DNA of 64,000 nucleotides from Muraenolepis orangiensis (GCA_027704905.1 CM051020.1:7480335-7544334); one strand, 5' to 3'; numbered from the stretch's first letter, positions 36,980 to 48,802 are shown. A program made the numbers and translations. The notes: generated by a model from the sequence alone, not told the origin.

Positions 36980-37980
36980 CAAATCTCATTGTATAAATAT
37001 TTTGTAAAAGCAAGAAAAATCATCTCTACATTATTGTCACAATATTAATATTGAGATATTATATTATATTTGATTGTGTCTATATCATCCAGCCCTAATT
37101 GCTGCTATACTTCAAAATGTTGTGTTTGCCTTTGATATTTCACATTTTCATATTGTAGGCTATGCCTAGATTAATGTATATTTCTCTAAAGTTTCAGATA
37201 AATTTATGAGGTACCAGAAAACATGCTATATTGAGACATATCGATTGTTAGCAAGATATGAAATTACCTCAATTGGGATATAAGATTTTGGCCATATCGC
37301 CACATCAAGTACAACCCTGTGTGTTTAATACTGCAGTGGTCCCTAACCTTTTTAGTGCTACAGATTGGGCCTCTGGTTGTAATAGTGGGTCCACAGACCA
37401 CAATCAGTCCGCGACCCAGTGGTTCAGAGCCACTATTCAGGAACTAAGAACCAGGCTTCTCCTCCATTCCACAGTCAGGGAAAATAAATCAAAAGAGGCA
37501 CAACTTCAATCCTTTACGTGCTACAAGGTCATTCCAACGGACCCAGTCACACCTCTTTCCGAAAGGCAGCCACCAACAAGGTGTCCAATAAAAGCGGCAG
37601 CAGTAGATGAAGACGAAATAGAAGAAGGGTGCGGGCGGGTGGGGTGGGGGTGGGCGGACCACACAATTGCGTCCTTCCTCCTTATCAGGCCACTGATCTG
37701 TTGTGGTGAGTGACCCCGTGGCCGTCACCCGTACGCCATCGATCTGCTCTCCGCTGCCTGGGTGGTGGGCAGGGGACTGGGGGGGGAGCTGTATGCCCTC
37801 CAGTTGCCTGCTTTATTGCCTCCACAGTCCTTAAAGGAGCCCCCCCTTTAGTGAGCGATGAGGACAATTAAGCTTGGGGACATGCATGCTGCGACACAAA
37901 CACACATTTAACACACACACACACACAGACAGATGCACGTGCATAGGCATACACACACACACACACGCGCGCGTGCACAT
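36980..37980. other. Intergenic with small MITE remnants
   Basis: Positions 37080-37110 (ATATCATCCAGCCCTAATTG) and 37285-37320 (GGCCATATCGCC) look like ends of an AGGGCTGG-type MITE. CAGTGGTCCCTAACCTTTTT at 37335 resembles a Charlie-like terminus, with a degraded inverse at 37418-37433. No gene supported. Confidence 0.35.
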
Positions 37981-37982
37981 GA

Positions 37983-38222
37983 GGGGGGCAGTAGCTCAAG
38001 AGATAGAGCAGGATGTCTGGCAACCTCAAAGTTGCTGGTTCAATCCCCCGGACACCCACTGAGCAAGGCACCTCACTCTTATTGTTCCCCACCAGCTGGC
38101 TGTCTCCTTGCACGGCTCACACTGCCGTCAGTGCATAAATTAATGAATGAATGAATGAATGAATGTGAGGCACTAATTGTAAAGCGCTTTGGGTAAAGGC
38201 GCTATATAAATGCAGTCCATTT
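37983..38222 (+). mobile_element. tRNA-derived SINE (family 2)
   Basis: Head GGGGGGCAGTAGCTCAAGAG with A-box, and B-box CTGGTTCAATCCCCC near 38035-38049. A (GAAT)n patch lies at 38143-38164. The 3' module is AAAGCGCTTTGGGTAAAGGC followed by GCTATATAAATGCAGTCC. The same 3' module, reversed, occurs in the SINE nested at 50793-51045. Confidence 0.8.
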
Positions 38223-38412
38223 ACCATAAGCATGCACATACACCCAGGCTAGCGCACAGCGACTTACTAACAAACCCACATGCTCACACACATTGACACA
38301 GGCAGACAGACCTACATACAAATGCACGTACAGAAGTACTCATCAGCATACAGTACATACACACATTCAGACACACACTGAATTACTATCAAGCCCGTGC
38401 TCAAACACACAG

Positions 38413-38415
<3 letters not shown>

Positions 38416-38450
<35 letters not shown>

Positions 38451-38493
38451 ACACCCCACACACATGCAGGCATGCATTGACGCACATGCATAC

Positions 38494-38527
<34 letters not shown>

Positions 38528-38708
38528 GCAAGTACTTGTATGCATGCAGGCACCCACCGCTAACTCCCTTTATAATCACACGTGCACACATGCCAAGAAG
38601 CATTGATTAGCACGGACCCATGTCCCATACATGGCAGCAGCAGCAGCAGCAGCAGCAGCACAAGGAGGGGGTGGTGGGGGAGGTGGTGGAGGTGGTGGAG
38701 GTGGTGGT
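38416..38708. repeat. (CA)n / (TG)n pair and (AGC)n-(GGT)n triplets
   Basis: CA at 38416-38445 and TG at 38496-38524 are complementary across a 50-base gap. AGC triplets (about 8) at 38635-38659 and a GGTGGTGGAGG-type tract at 38667-38708 follow. The triplets stay open in both strands but no gene is indicated. Confidence 0.9.
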
Positions 38709-39349
38709 GTAATCCTCTGTTGTCACTGGGTAATGAAGCTGTACCACTGGGGGTCTCAAGAGTCAAGAGATGGGCGGTGGTCCGTGATCATGTCACTCCA
38801 GACCGCCGTTGTAGAAAGATGCCTGGAAAAAAATGGACCCTAGAATCAGGAATGTGAAGAAAGAAACTTCGAGGAGGATGAATGCTGCTTTTGCTATCAA
38901 GTTTGGTTGCATATAATGTTATTTGACTTTGCAAAATATGTATTGCTTAAAATGCCTTATTGTGTTGTAGTCATGTTGCGTTGTCGAAAACAAGTCTTAC
39001 GCAATTGTTGTTTTTATAATGTCCTAATCATGCCTCTTTATTTTACTAATTGTACAGTGACTTTGGGTGTTATGAAAGGCGCCTAAAATACAATGAATTA
39101 TTACTACTATTATTATTATTATTATGATTATTAAGTAAAAAGAAAAAAAAGTCCATATTCCCCCCCGCCATAGGATTCTAGCCTCTATATGGTAATAAAA
39201 TATTATCTCTAAGTGAGTAAATTACCTGGTTTGCCACTTGCAGTAACTCTTCACTGATTGCTGCTTACTGACAATTGAATTTGAGCTGCGTTATAAACAT
39301 TAAACACGCCTCATTTCCGATGGCTAATTGACGGAGTGCGGCTGTGGCT

Positions 39350-39600
39350 ATCAGGTTAGTTTAGCTAATGAGGCTAATTGTCTTTGAACGTTAGCCTACC
39401 TATCAGATTAGAACTAAATATCGTATTAGAGTGGCTAATAAGGCGGCTTGCCTGCGAATGTAGCCTTACCTATCAGGTGAGAGCTTATGTGGCAAATTTT
39501 CTCCGAATTGACCCTTACCTCTGAGGGCTAAACATGATATTAGCATGGCTAATAAGGCAGTTTGTCCTCTGAATGTAGCCCTACGTAGTTTGTTAGCGCA
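39350..39600. repeat. Diverged tandem repeat, unit roughly 80-100 bp
   Basis: Three to four copies of a module reading GTGGCTAATAAGGCGGCTTG, then TGAATGTAGCC-TACCTATCAG. Copies start near 39360, 39425, 39485 and 39540, with unequal spacing and many substitutions. Confidence 0.6.
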
Positions 39601-39639
39601 AAAACAAAACATGTTCCCTGAAAGTAGGTTTGCCTACAT

Positions 39640-40213
39640 CAGGGGTCGGCAAGTAAGTTTGGCCTCGGGCCAATTTTTTTCTAAGCCACTAGATGGCGGC
39701 CAGAACATAATCAAAAGCTAATTTAAGTTATTGATTGTTAAAACATGTCACACGTTCAAATGCTTTGACTTTTCTTTCGAAACATTTTAATACATTTCCG
39801 CGTTGCACGTCGGAAATGACGCTAGTCAACTAACAGTTTGTTTTGTGAGCCTGCTAACAATGTAATGTAGTGTTCTAGTTAACTAGATAGCAGTGGGGAT
39901 TACTCACCCAATCCATTGCACTGACTAGCGAGTTTGTGTTGTGATTCTCAACAACGTTGAAACGTATTTCCGTGTTTCAAAAGAATAGTCAGAACATTTC
40001 TATTGGTTGCCGATATGAGGACCAAAGCATTACAACTAGGGCTGTCAAAGTTAACTCGTCATTAATCTCGAGACTTGAACGCACACTATCAGCGGCGCGA
40101 TCAGTGGCAAATAATATTTGATTTTTATTCTCAAAATAATATTTTATTATCAAAATAATCTTCGGGGCCAAATATTATTGCTGGCCCCGCGGGCCGCCTG
40201 TTGCCGACCCGTG
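39640..40213. mobile_element. hAT non-autonomous transposon with intact TSD
   Basis: Left end CAGGGGTCGGCAA, right end TTGCCGACCCGTG (12 of 13 complementary). The 8-bp direct duplication GCCTACAT lies immediately outside at 39632-39639 and 40214-40221. Length 574 bp, CCGGGCC-rich subterminal sequence, no transposase. An AGGGCTGTCAAAGTTAACTC segment at about 40038 looks like a second MITE remnant inside. Confidence 0.9.
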
Positions 40214-40221
40214 GCCTACAT

Positions 40222-41185
40222 GCTAGTACTACTGTGCTGAAATCGACAGCCTCACGATTAAGACCCAAGCGGTTAGAGACACTATAACAGTAGCCTACAT
40301 TATCAATCCCAGACGGGAAACAGAGAAGTGTATAAACTATAAAATATTGTTTATACACATACACATAAATACAAATAAAAAAGTATGTAAAGATAAAAAC
40401 ATATGTAAACTTTGTAAACACGGCATGTGCCTGGAGATAAGTGTATTTTGAAAGCACAGAAGATAAAAAATACACACACAGGTCAGGCCGCGCGGAACAA
40501 TTCCCGCTAGCGGCGGTGTTTTGAAAACATCGTCATTGCAAGATAATCAAGTGTCACACAGAGGTTATTAAAACAGCTAGCGGGTGTGTGATGTTGTGAT
40601 TGGCCAATTAGGGCCCTGTCTGCATAATTAATTAGCTTGGTTCTCTATTTTCTTACAAGTCATTCGGCGCTCCTCTAGATAAACCCATGTGTGGAAACTG
40701 TGTGTGCGCCCCCTGTGTGTGTGTGTGTGTATGTGCGCGTACACACACACACAGGCCGATGTGCGTCGGCTTGCGGTTTGAAATCCAGTGAGGATTAGAA
40801 GGGAATGAAACATTTTTGACACGTTGTCTGTCAGCTTTGACTTATCCTCCCCAGGGAACGGTCTCGCTTGACAAGCTATGAGGAAATGAGGAGGTGAGCT
40901 GTGAGGGGGTGGGGGTGGGCTGGGGGTGGGCTGGGGAGGAGGAGGAGGAGAGGAGAGGTGGACATTGTGTTGATGGATTTGTACACTATCATTACAGATT
41001 TAGTTTAGTTGTTGGAGATTAACGGAAAAAAAAACTGTACACACCCACGCAAATACACACGCACGTGCTGGGCACACCCACGCAAAATGCATGACATGTG
41101 TCACACACACACTTGATGTTCAACAACAACACAGTGTTCCTGACATGCTTGTATTAATGTCACAATCTCTCATATACATGTACAC
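40222..41185. other. Intergenic, nothing recognised
   Basis: Non-coding; minor (GT)n near 40715-40730 and GGGGTGGGCTG duplicates near 40905-40935. Confidence 0.4.
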
Positions 41186-41187
41186 AG

Positions 41188-41741
<554 letters not shown>

Positions 41742-41837
41742 TATCCCCGCTCACCCTGCCATCAAAGTGCAGCTATGCAATGCATAGCCGTAGGTGTGAA
41801 TTGACTTTCTCCCTTCCTATGTTACGGTTTTACAATT

Positions 41838-41945
41838 TTAAGTCATTTAATTTTAGCGAGACCCTTTTATCCAAAGGGACCTGTGGTGAATTCAGAAGCA
41901 CTTTGTTAATGAGCTGGTAGGGGGTAAGGAGGCTTCAGGGTTTTT
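41838..41945 (-). mobile_element. SINE/LINE 3' module fragment, antisense
   Basis: TAAGTCATTTAATTTTAGCG, then ACCCTTTTATCCAAAGGGAC, is the reverse of the GTC-CTTTGGATAAAAG--TCT-CTAAATGACTTA module. Only about 100 bases are recognisable. Confidence 0.45.
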
Positions 41946-42299
41946 AAAGACTAACATGTTGTACTACTGGTGGCACTCGTGCTGCTGATTTTTTAATTTG
42001 GTGGCACCATAACACCATTTGGTTGAATTGTATTGGCATGTCTTTGACACGTACCATCTCTACGTGTGTGTATGCAGTTGAAACTATGAACTCACTTGAA
42101 ATAAATCGGAAACTGGTTCTATTGGATTCAGACGGTGGAATCTGGGAACAAAACAATCAGCTGAAGTGTAATTCCTTTTTGCATACGTAAAACGTCTTTA
42201 ATAGCAGTTCTTCTTCTTCTTCTTAACTTCTTATCTTGATGAATTCACTACCATCCAAGCTTAATATATAAAAAATGGTATATACACACATGTGTGTGT

Positions 42300-42590
42300 G
42301 ACCCCTAACGGACTTTTGTATATAAATATATATATATATTTATTTATTTATTAATAAATAATTTTTTTTATTATTATGATTATTTTATTATTTATGCCAA
42401 CAACCTAGAACAAAATGACCTCTCATCCACATAATAGATGGTCACACTGTCACGCCCCCAATCATTCCCCCTTCCCTTATGTTAATCTGAGAGTCCATGC
42501 TTCCGACCCCTGGAATGTGTTTTTCTCCCACTCCCCCCCCCTCCCCCCCCTCACCCCCCGCATTCGTCTGCATCAACGGGTCCTCCCACC
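42300..42590. other. AT-rich patch and C-rich patch
   Basis: TA/TTA-rich low complexity at 42320-42395; C-runs at 42533-42557. Nothing coding. Confidence 0.5.
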
Positions 42591-42599
42591 TCTGTAACA

Positions 42600-42860
42600 A
42601 CTTGCCAATTAAAAAAGTGGCACGCGCAATTAGAGCTCAAAAATTCATGATCCAATAAAGTCGCGGCGTCAAGCACGATATTATCCCCGATATAAATAAA
42701 GCAAAAGGTCAAAGGACACATATATCACGCTCAGAGGAATGATTAGTGCGATGAGTGCGGTTTTTTAGTACAGTCGCCATGGCAGTGCATTAATTGCCCA
42801 ACATGATTTATCGAGAACGCTGTCTGCGGGGAAAGGAAGGGACGTGTCTCTCAGGGTATT
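42600..42860. promoter_or_regulatory. Candidate conserved non-coding element with a DR1 nuclear-receptor motif
   Basis: The stretch is complex, non-repetitive and non-coding. At 42706-42718 it carries AGGTCAAAGGACA, a direct repeat of the nuclear-receptor half site with 1-bp spacing (HNF4/RXR-type consensus, one mismatch). Homeodomain-like ATTA and CAATTA words cluster around it. Function is inferred from motif alone. Confidence 0.3.
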
Positions 42861-43029
42861 TACTGTGGAAATAGCTGTAAAACTCTGACATGTTGGTTGT
42901 AAAATACACTGCTTCCATTGTCAATGATCTCTTTTTAGCACAAAATATATCTATAGTACCATGGTACACATTTCCTGCCTGGCATTAACAAGTGCCTGGC
43001 ATTAAGTGCATCTTATTACAAAGGAGAAC

Positions 43030-43335
43030 CTTTTGGTCATTACCTTATTACTGCACTGTTCTGTACTGCACTACTGTACTATTGAGGATGCTGGTACACT
43101 CACTACAGTCACTTTAAGATGCTTTTTGCACCATCTGCAATATGTATCTATCATCCATTAGAGACTTTATTGTTGTTTTTTATTGTGTATAGTATTGTAT
43201 AGCCTAGCATTGTATAGTATAGTGAAGTGTAGGTTAGTATAGAAAGGTTGCAGAAATTCAGAACACTCAAGAGTGTTTTTACAACGGTACATGGCAAATA
43301 AACCACTTTCTGATTCTGATTCTGATTCTGAATGG
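43030..43335 (+). mobile_element. LINE 3' UTR fragment with (TGATTC)n tail
   Basis: TGCACTACTGTACTATTGAG, CACTTTAAGATGCTTTTTGC and CATGGCAAATAAACCACTTT, then TCTGATTCTGATTCTG at 43311-43332. Layout parallels family B at 15945 (CACTTTAAAATGCTTTT), suggesting a related L2/CR1-like LINE. No coding part. Confidence 0.6.
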
Positions 43336-44690
43336 GAAGAAAGCATTTTATTGTACTATTGTACTTTATTGAATCTTGAATCTTGAAAACATCTCATGGG
43401 ATTATAAGACACATCTTGTATGCGTCTTATTACTTAGAATTTAGAATTAGAATTTTCCGTGAATCCACATACAACGCACCGACGGTGACGGTACAACGCC
43501 TGACGGACAGAATAGAAAACAAATTGAAATAGTGTGTCAGATTGTTTGGTTAACTAACCAAAGGAGAACAAACACACATATATATCTATATATATATATA
43601 TATTTATTTATTTATTTTTTCCCCCGGTGAAACAGAGAAAGTAAAGCCCCAAATAACAATGTGTTTCCCATCATGGTGAGCGGGAACTATTCATCTTGAA
43701 TAGATATAGTGCTATGGAATTGGCTCCAGGTATGTGATCTAACAAGAAATTGTGTTATTTTTGAGGATGTATTTCCCCGTAGCTTAGAGGCTTGGCCCGC
43801 ACATAAGTTTGATATTGTTTCATATGACGGCAGGACAACAAAGATGATTTTCCACAAAGATGATTTTCCACAAAAGAAAATTGCCTTTCTATTGGGGCTA
43901 AAATGATTGCAGTGCTTCTTGTACAATAATGGCTGGTGACGTCTTACGATTGGATCTATTTTCTGATGTCTGATTGTGTTTGAACGGTCAACGACTTTTA
44001 CTAGGACTATATTTATATCTGCTGCAGCATGGGAGAAATACCAATACTTAAGACCAATACTTTTTGTCAGAACTTTATTGGTGAAGAGTTAAAGGTCAGA
44101 TTGGAAAATAACATGACAGCTATGTTTTAGTGATAGCTCTTTGCCGTGCCCAACCCATGCAACACCTGAGGTGATTGTGACCCTTGACCTGATCATGGAG
44201 TCCACTGCCACCTGCACACACAACGAGTGAAGGATAAATTCAATGAATGAATGGATGGATGAATCAAACCATGAATCCACTGTGGCTCTGTTTGAATGAT
44301 GATTTTTATAAAAAAATGGGAACATGAATGCCTATGAATGACATTTCTTGGCACACATGTAGCAAATATATAAACAAATATAAGCACACCATGTATTCCG
44401 ATAAGCTAATAGTTATGGAGGTATAGATATGCTATCACCTCAACTGTGAGGTAATGTAGCTCTCTGCCCGGTGACTTCTCTCTCTGACAAATGCCTAATC
44501 GCTATACAGTGAAGCAAAGCCAGGCTATTTCAAGCAGAATAATTATTTCTTTAAGAGTTTATAAACCCATTAGATACAACAACAGGCTGCTTTATAAACC
44601 GTTGATCAAGATACGCAATATAAATTAAAGTTGATTCAAAGAAAAATATCCTAACCCTCCCCCTTCCGCCAATGTTGTGAAAACTAACGA
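43336..44690. other. Intergenic, nothing recognised
   Basis: Mostly AT-rich; a TTGAATCTTGAATCTTGAA tail-like tandem at 43368-43386, (TA)n/(TTTA)n at 43577-43618, and a 17-bp duplication (AAGATGATTTTCCACAA) at 43841 and 43858. Confidence 0.4.
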
Positions 44691-44694
44691 TTAG

Positions 44695-44845
44695 AGGTGG
44701 CAGTAGCTCAGTCTGTTGGGACTAGGCTTGGGAACCGGAAGGTCTCCAGTTCAATTCCCCGAAACACCTGGGCACTGGCGAGGTGCCCTTGAGCAAGTCA
44801 CCAGACTAGGCTGAATATAAAATAGCTGCCCACTGCTCGAAATTT
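44695..44845 (+). mobile_element. tRNA-derived SINE (family 1), 3'-truncated
   Basis: GGTGGCAGTAGCTCAGTCTG carries the A-box and CTCCAGTTCAATTCCCC the B-box. The body AGGTGCCCTTGAGCAAGTCA and AAAATAGCTGCCCACTGCTC follows. The AATAAAGAGGATT end and tail are absent. Confidence 0.75.
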
Positions 44846-44849
44846 GTTT

Positions 44850-45430
44850 GGGAAATGATTCAAATTGATATTGATGACGTTCATCATTTTTGCGGTAGTT
44901 GCACACTTTGAGATTATTTACATACCCTTGAGTCATTTGCGGTAATAATGTCAAAAGAAAAACCAGGAAAACACTGGGAGCTAACATGCTGTACAAGATG
45001 CAATGACTTGCAGTTTACATGGTTTATTTATTTAGCGTCATCTTCTTCTGTCTAAAAAAATAGTACTCCTACATCAACGCTAGGTACATGTAATTTTACC
45101 CCCAACACACAATGAATAAAGATCGGTCACATGCTTGAACCCTTAATTCCTTTTTTCTAGGCCCCGGTCTCTTGGTGACAGGAACCTCCTCACTCGGACT
45201 GCCACTCTATCAACCGTGGGTATGGTTGAGGTCTGGGCATATTGAACAGAAGCTCAGCCCGGGCCAGCTGACATTTTCTTCTGTATCTGGTTGAATTCAG
45301 ACAGCGCTGAGCCCAGCTAGTCTGGCCAGAAACAATCGGAACAAGAGGTAGCCCGCTATCATGGTTTGATCTCACCGACAGCAGTGTAGCTTGTCAAATT
45401 CTGGGGAGAGATGGATACCTATGGTGGAGA
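44850..45430. other. Intergenic, nothing recognised
   Basis: No gene or repeat identified. Confidence 0.4.
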
Positions 45431-45434
45431 TTGA

Positions 45435-45592
45435 ACCTATAATGTATTCTGTATTTTTCGGACTATGAGACTACAATTTTTTTGCTGTCTGTCTCGTCCT
45501 GCGACTTATACTCTGAATCGACTTATATACGTTTTTTTTCTGTCTGCGTTCAAACTATGACCAAGAGATCAAATCAACTCAAGTGACGCTAC
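45435..45592. mobile_element. Older transposon fragment split by the hAT insertion
   Basis: TTTTTCGGACTATGAGACTA and CTGCGACTTATACTCTGAAT resemble a common vertebrate DNA-transposon terminus (CGGACTATAAGTCGC type). The sequence before the insertion point joins naturally to the sequence after 47764 (GACGCTACCCAATCAAATCG), so one older repeat was interrupted. Superfamily not assigned. Confidence 0.35.
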
Positions 45593-46091
45593 CAGGGGCA
45601 AACTGGGAGACTAATTCAGCCCGGGACGTTCAGACGCACCGGCCCACACACCGGCCCACGCGTGCAGACCACCATTGTAGCCTACAGATCAATGATACCT
45701 CTATGCTCATACACTGTTATGGCTCGATTCCCCAGAGTCAAGAGTCAGACATAACATAAAAGAGACAGACAACAAGAGTCAGGTGCTAAATGAAACCTTC
45801 CTTTATTTAAGGTTTCTTAAAAATGTCTGTGTCATGTGTGAAGTGTGTCAAAGTGGATATGTGGGCATCAGTAACATGAATGTACAATTGGGATTAAGGA
45901 CAAAGTATTATATCATATTGTAGATAGGTATATCTTTTTCTAGATATTGTTGCATATTGTTTGCCAAATGATTGTACTTCTACCTGAGCACTGGTTCAGT
46001 TATTGGAGACTTGTTAGAAATGAAATGCACTTTTAACTTCTGGTGACGAGTTGTTCTCTTTGTTGTTTCTCCTTTGTTGAAACACACTATT

Positions 46092-46152
46092 GTAAGTCGC
46101 TTTGGATAAAAGCATCTGCTAAATGACTGTAATGTAATGTAATGTAATGTAG
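46092..46152 (+). mobile_element. SINE/LINE 3' module with (TAATG)n tail
   Basis: GTAAGTCGCTTTGGATAAAA, then GCATCTGCTAAATGACTG and five TAATG pentamers. This is the 3' module shared by many teleost SINEs and their partner LINEs, here well preserved. Confidence 0.7.
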
Positions 46153-46503
46153 TACAGCAAATGGGCCTCTGCACTTTCTCTGTGGACTTGGTTTCTCTCG
46201 TGCTCTTCTATTCTTTGATGTACATGCCTCCAAGCTGTCATTCCTCCTTTGATGAATGAGCTGTCATTTGCAGATGGCTTTGCATACGCTAAACATACTG
46301 TACAGTAGAGTGAGTTGGATTTCTCACAATATGTTAGCCACTTTCTATTGATTCCATCTTTGTTGTTGTAGATATTTTTAACTATTTGTTTTGGGGGTTG
46401 ATGAGGGTGTTATGTGAATAATGTATTTATATCTTTAGCCTGAGGCCGGGCAAAGTAATCAAAGCTCACTTTATCAGTCTGCATCTATCTTTTGGTTCTC
46501 CTG

Positions 46504-46671
46504 TGCTGGACCCTGCAGCTGTCTCTCTTTCCTCAGGGTCAAATGTACTGGACCCTGCAGCTGTCTCACTTTATTCAGGGTCAACTGTACTGGACCCTGC
46601 AGCTGTCTCACTTTATTCAGGGTCAACTGTACTGGACCCTGCAGCTGTCTCACTTTCCTCAGGGTCAACTG
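46504..46671. repeat. 42-bp minisatellite, four copies
   Basis: Unit starts CTGGACCCTGCAGCTGTCTC and ends TCAGGGTCAACTGTA. The two middle copies are identical; the outer ones have TTTCCTC for TTTATTC. Because 42 is a multiple of three, both strands stay open as 14-residue repeats. Confidence 0.9.
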
Positions 46672-46799
46672 CATTAGAAGAACATCAGCAATCAATTAGA
46701 TTACCAATATTATATAAATATCAAAATTCTGAAAGGAACTGCTTGTCTAATTCAGGCCTATAAAACAAATGCAATAGTGAGTTTGCCACAAATCTCTGT

Positions 46800-46890
46800 G
46801 TCCTTATTATTTAATATTAATATAATTTAATATTAATATAATTTAATATTAATATTAATATAATTTAATATTATAATATTAGTATTATAT
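46800..46890. repeat. AT-rich tandem repeat (AATATTAATATAATTT)
   Basis: Three to four units of about 16-18 bp with internal palindromes. Confidence 0.8.
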
Positions 46891-47163
46891 CATTTAAGTT
46901 AGAATATCATGAGCATATGACTATCCTAATGCATATAACTTTATGCACAATATAACAGTCTGGCCAGCCCTGCAGCCTGTTCTAGGTTCTGATTGGCTCT
47001 CTAGGTTGGCATTCTAGCTTCTGACTGGCTGTCCAGGATGTCAATCACAGCCATGGTGGACATATACTAGTCGTAACATTGCTAAACTTTTTTCATGACG
47101 GTTTTCTCAGTCAACTAATGCTAACAGTAACATAAATGAACACAGCCCTGCACACTGCACCTG

Positions 47164-47376
47164 TCAATATATGCCGGGGGTCTGTGGTTCATCCTCCTTC
47201 TCCTCCTCCTCCTCATCATCACTGCCACGGGGAGCGGGAGCCCTTCTACTAAGCAGCTCTGTGAGTTTAGAACATTTTCCAGCATCTTCCTGTAGCAATT
47301 TTCGTTTTTTTATTCTAGCTTTTTCAGCCCCACGCTTTCTTTCTTTTTTTACTGTTCTCCATCTTGTCTTTCTCAA
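47164..47376 (-). pseudogene. hAT transposase N-terminal exon remnant
   Basis: A 70-residue frame: a basic N-terminus (MRKTRWRTVKKERKRG, KARIKKRKLLQEDAGKC), then SKLTELLSR and an acidic stretch (DDEEEEEKEDE). It lies inside the hAT bounded by 45593-47756, near its right terminus and reading inward, as expected of a first transposase exon. No zinc-finger or catalytic core follows, so it is non-functional. Assignment rests on position and on the general look of fish hAT leader exons. Confidence 0.5.
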
Positions 47377-47764
47377 TTTCGCCAGCTAACTTACTGATCA
47401 ATCATCAAACGAAGCCAGGGAGCTTGTCTGATGAGTGGACCTCTGACGCGGGCCTCGCCCTCTTTCCAATTGGAAGAGACATCTCATCTCTCTCGGCCCA
47501 GCCCCTTCAGTTCATCTATTAGCCTACTTTCAAAAACATAACATTAACAACCTATCAATAGCCCCGTTTACATGGAATGTTTTTACGATCGTATCCAATC
47601 ACTAAATAAAGCGATCCACGTTCACTCGTATACATGGGCCAAGCATTAAGCTGATTACTATTTCACCGTTACCGAAGTGGGCCGATCGGAGTGGACCGGC
47701 CCAGACACTTCGGTACCGGCCCATCGGGATTTGTACCGATGGCCAGTCCGCCACTGGACGCTAC

Positions 47765-48470
47765 CCAATCAAATCGCTGCAGTCAGTGAGCATGCAGATT
47801 ACAACACACACACACACACACACACACGTTGAGACGGAGAGAGATACAGACGGAGACATTTCACATGAAGGGCTCTGAAAACAGAAAGGTAGACAAGGAA
47901 AACAGACATTTACATTTGGTTGGTTCTTCCCACAGGCAGTTCAAACCAAATGTCAAATGTCTCCTTTTTTCCATGGCGATTATTAAAAGCGGCAACTAAT
48001 ATTAAAAACGGTACTACGAGATTAAGCACACATCTTTTAAGCTTTCATACTGACCCAAAATTAAAATAACTATCTAGGAGCCCAATATGATCGATCTGTA
48101 GTTACCGGTTGCTTTCGGCAGTGCTGCCGGCATTTCTGCTTCACACACATTGCATTTTTTTGTCCCGCAGCGAGAAAAATCATGTATTTTGCGTCAACTG
48201 ATCGGCTCTTCTGATCGGCCGTTTTTTAAGAGCTCCGATCCATCGGTTTAGAGTTAATACCGGCCGATAATGATTGCTGGCCGATCGATAGAGTATCCCT
48301 ACTATCAACAGTGCAGTTATGTCCCCAGTTACACTGGTGCATTCACGTCGTGTGGCTGGTAAATACACCGGCACATGCCATTCGATTTTCTTATCGATTT
48401 TTTTATCGTTTCTGATGTCCATGATTTCTGGACTCACATTTTCACATAGATTTTGATTTCTGTAAACACT
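47765..48470. other. Continuation of the older repeat, and MITE remnant
   Basis: (CA)n at 47805-47827. Positions 48185-48302 (GATCGGCCG, GGCCGATAATGATTGCTGGC, ending GAGTATCCCTA) look like a terminus of a TAGGGATACTC-type MITE. No gene supported. Confidence 0.35.
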
Positions 48471-48485
48471 TTAGGTGTTTACACC

Positions 48486-48565
48486 CACTGTCAATTCATA
48501 CTGTGGGAGTGAATGGGGAATAAGCATTCCATTGTGCTTGTTACACATGGCAAAAATAAATAATA
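48486..48565 (+). mobile_element. LINE family B 3' terminus, short copy
   Basis: CAATTCATACTGTGGGAGTG, then AATGGGGAATAAGCATTCCA and TTGTTACACATGGCAAAAAT match the last 80 bases of the copies at 15945 and 19025. Strong 5' truncation. Confidence 0.7.
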
Positions 48566-48589
48566 TAAATCATTTTTCGGTAAAGGTTA

Positions 48590-48706
48590 TCTTGCTCAAA
48601 GATGTCTACGGTCAATTGCCTACTCTGGGGATTGAACTCAGAATCTTTCTCCACTCCAGAAGGGAGTGGAGCACCCTGACCACTACACTATCCCTTCCCT
48701 AATTCT
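48590..48706 (-). mobile_element. tRNA-derived SINE head, antisense
   Basis: On the minus strand: GATAGTGTAGTGGTCAGGGT (A-box region), then GAGTTCAATCCCCAGAG (B-box). It has a tRNA-like layout but differs from families 1 and 2 in sequence. It directly abuts the LINE terminus at 48565. Confidence 0.55.
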
Positions 48707-48725
48707 CTGAGCCCCCCCCCCCTCC

Positions 48726-48802
48726 CACACACACACACACATACACATACACACACACGCACACACGCACACACACACACAAACACACGCACACACACAG
48801 AC
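48726..48802. repeat. (CA)n imperfect microsatellite
   Basis: CA with TA and CG interruptions, preceded by a C-run at 48712-48721. Confidence 0.9.

Larger units (their letters stand above)
45593..47756 (-). mobile_element. hAT transposon with perfect 8-bp TSD, internally decayed
   Basis: The left terminus reads CAGGGGCAAACTGGGAG. The right terminus, on the minus strand, is CAGTGGCGGACTGGCCATCGG. GACGCTAC flanks both ends (45585-45592 and 47757-47764). At 2164 bp it is shorter than autonomous hATs. It keeps a transposase-like first exon on the minus strand (47164-47376) and carries later insertions: a SINE 3' module at 46092-46152 and a 42-bp minisatellite at 46504-46671. Confidence 0.9.

Noticed and set aside
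37258..37713. 151-residue frame as a gene
   Set aside because: Overlaps MITE-like termini and has no domain or conservation signal visible.
46474..46763. 14-residue peptide repeats on both strands
   Set aside because: A 42-bp minisatellite inside a hAT element; no conserved frame outside it.
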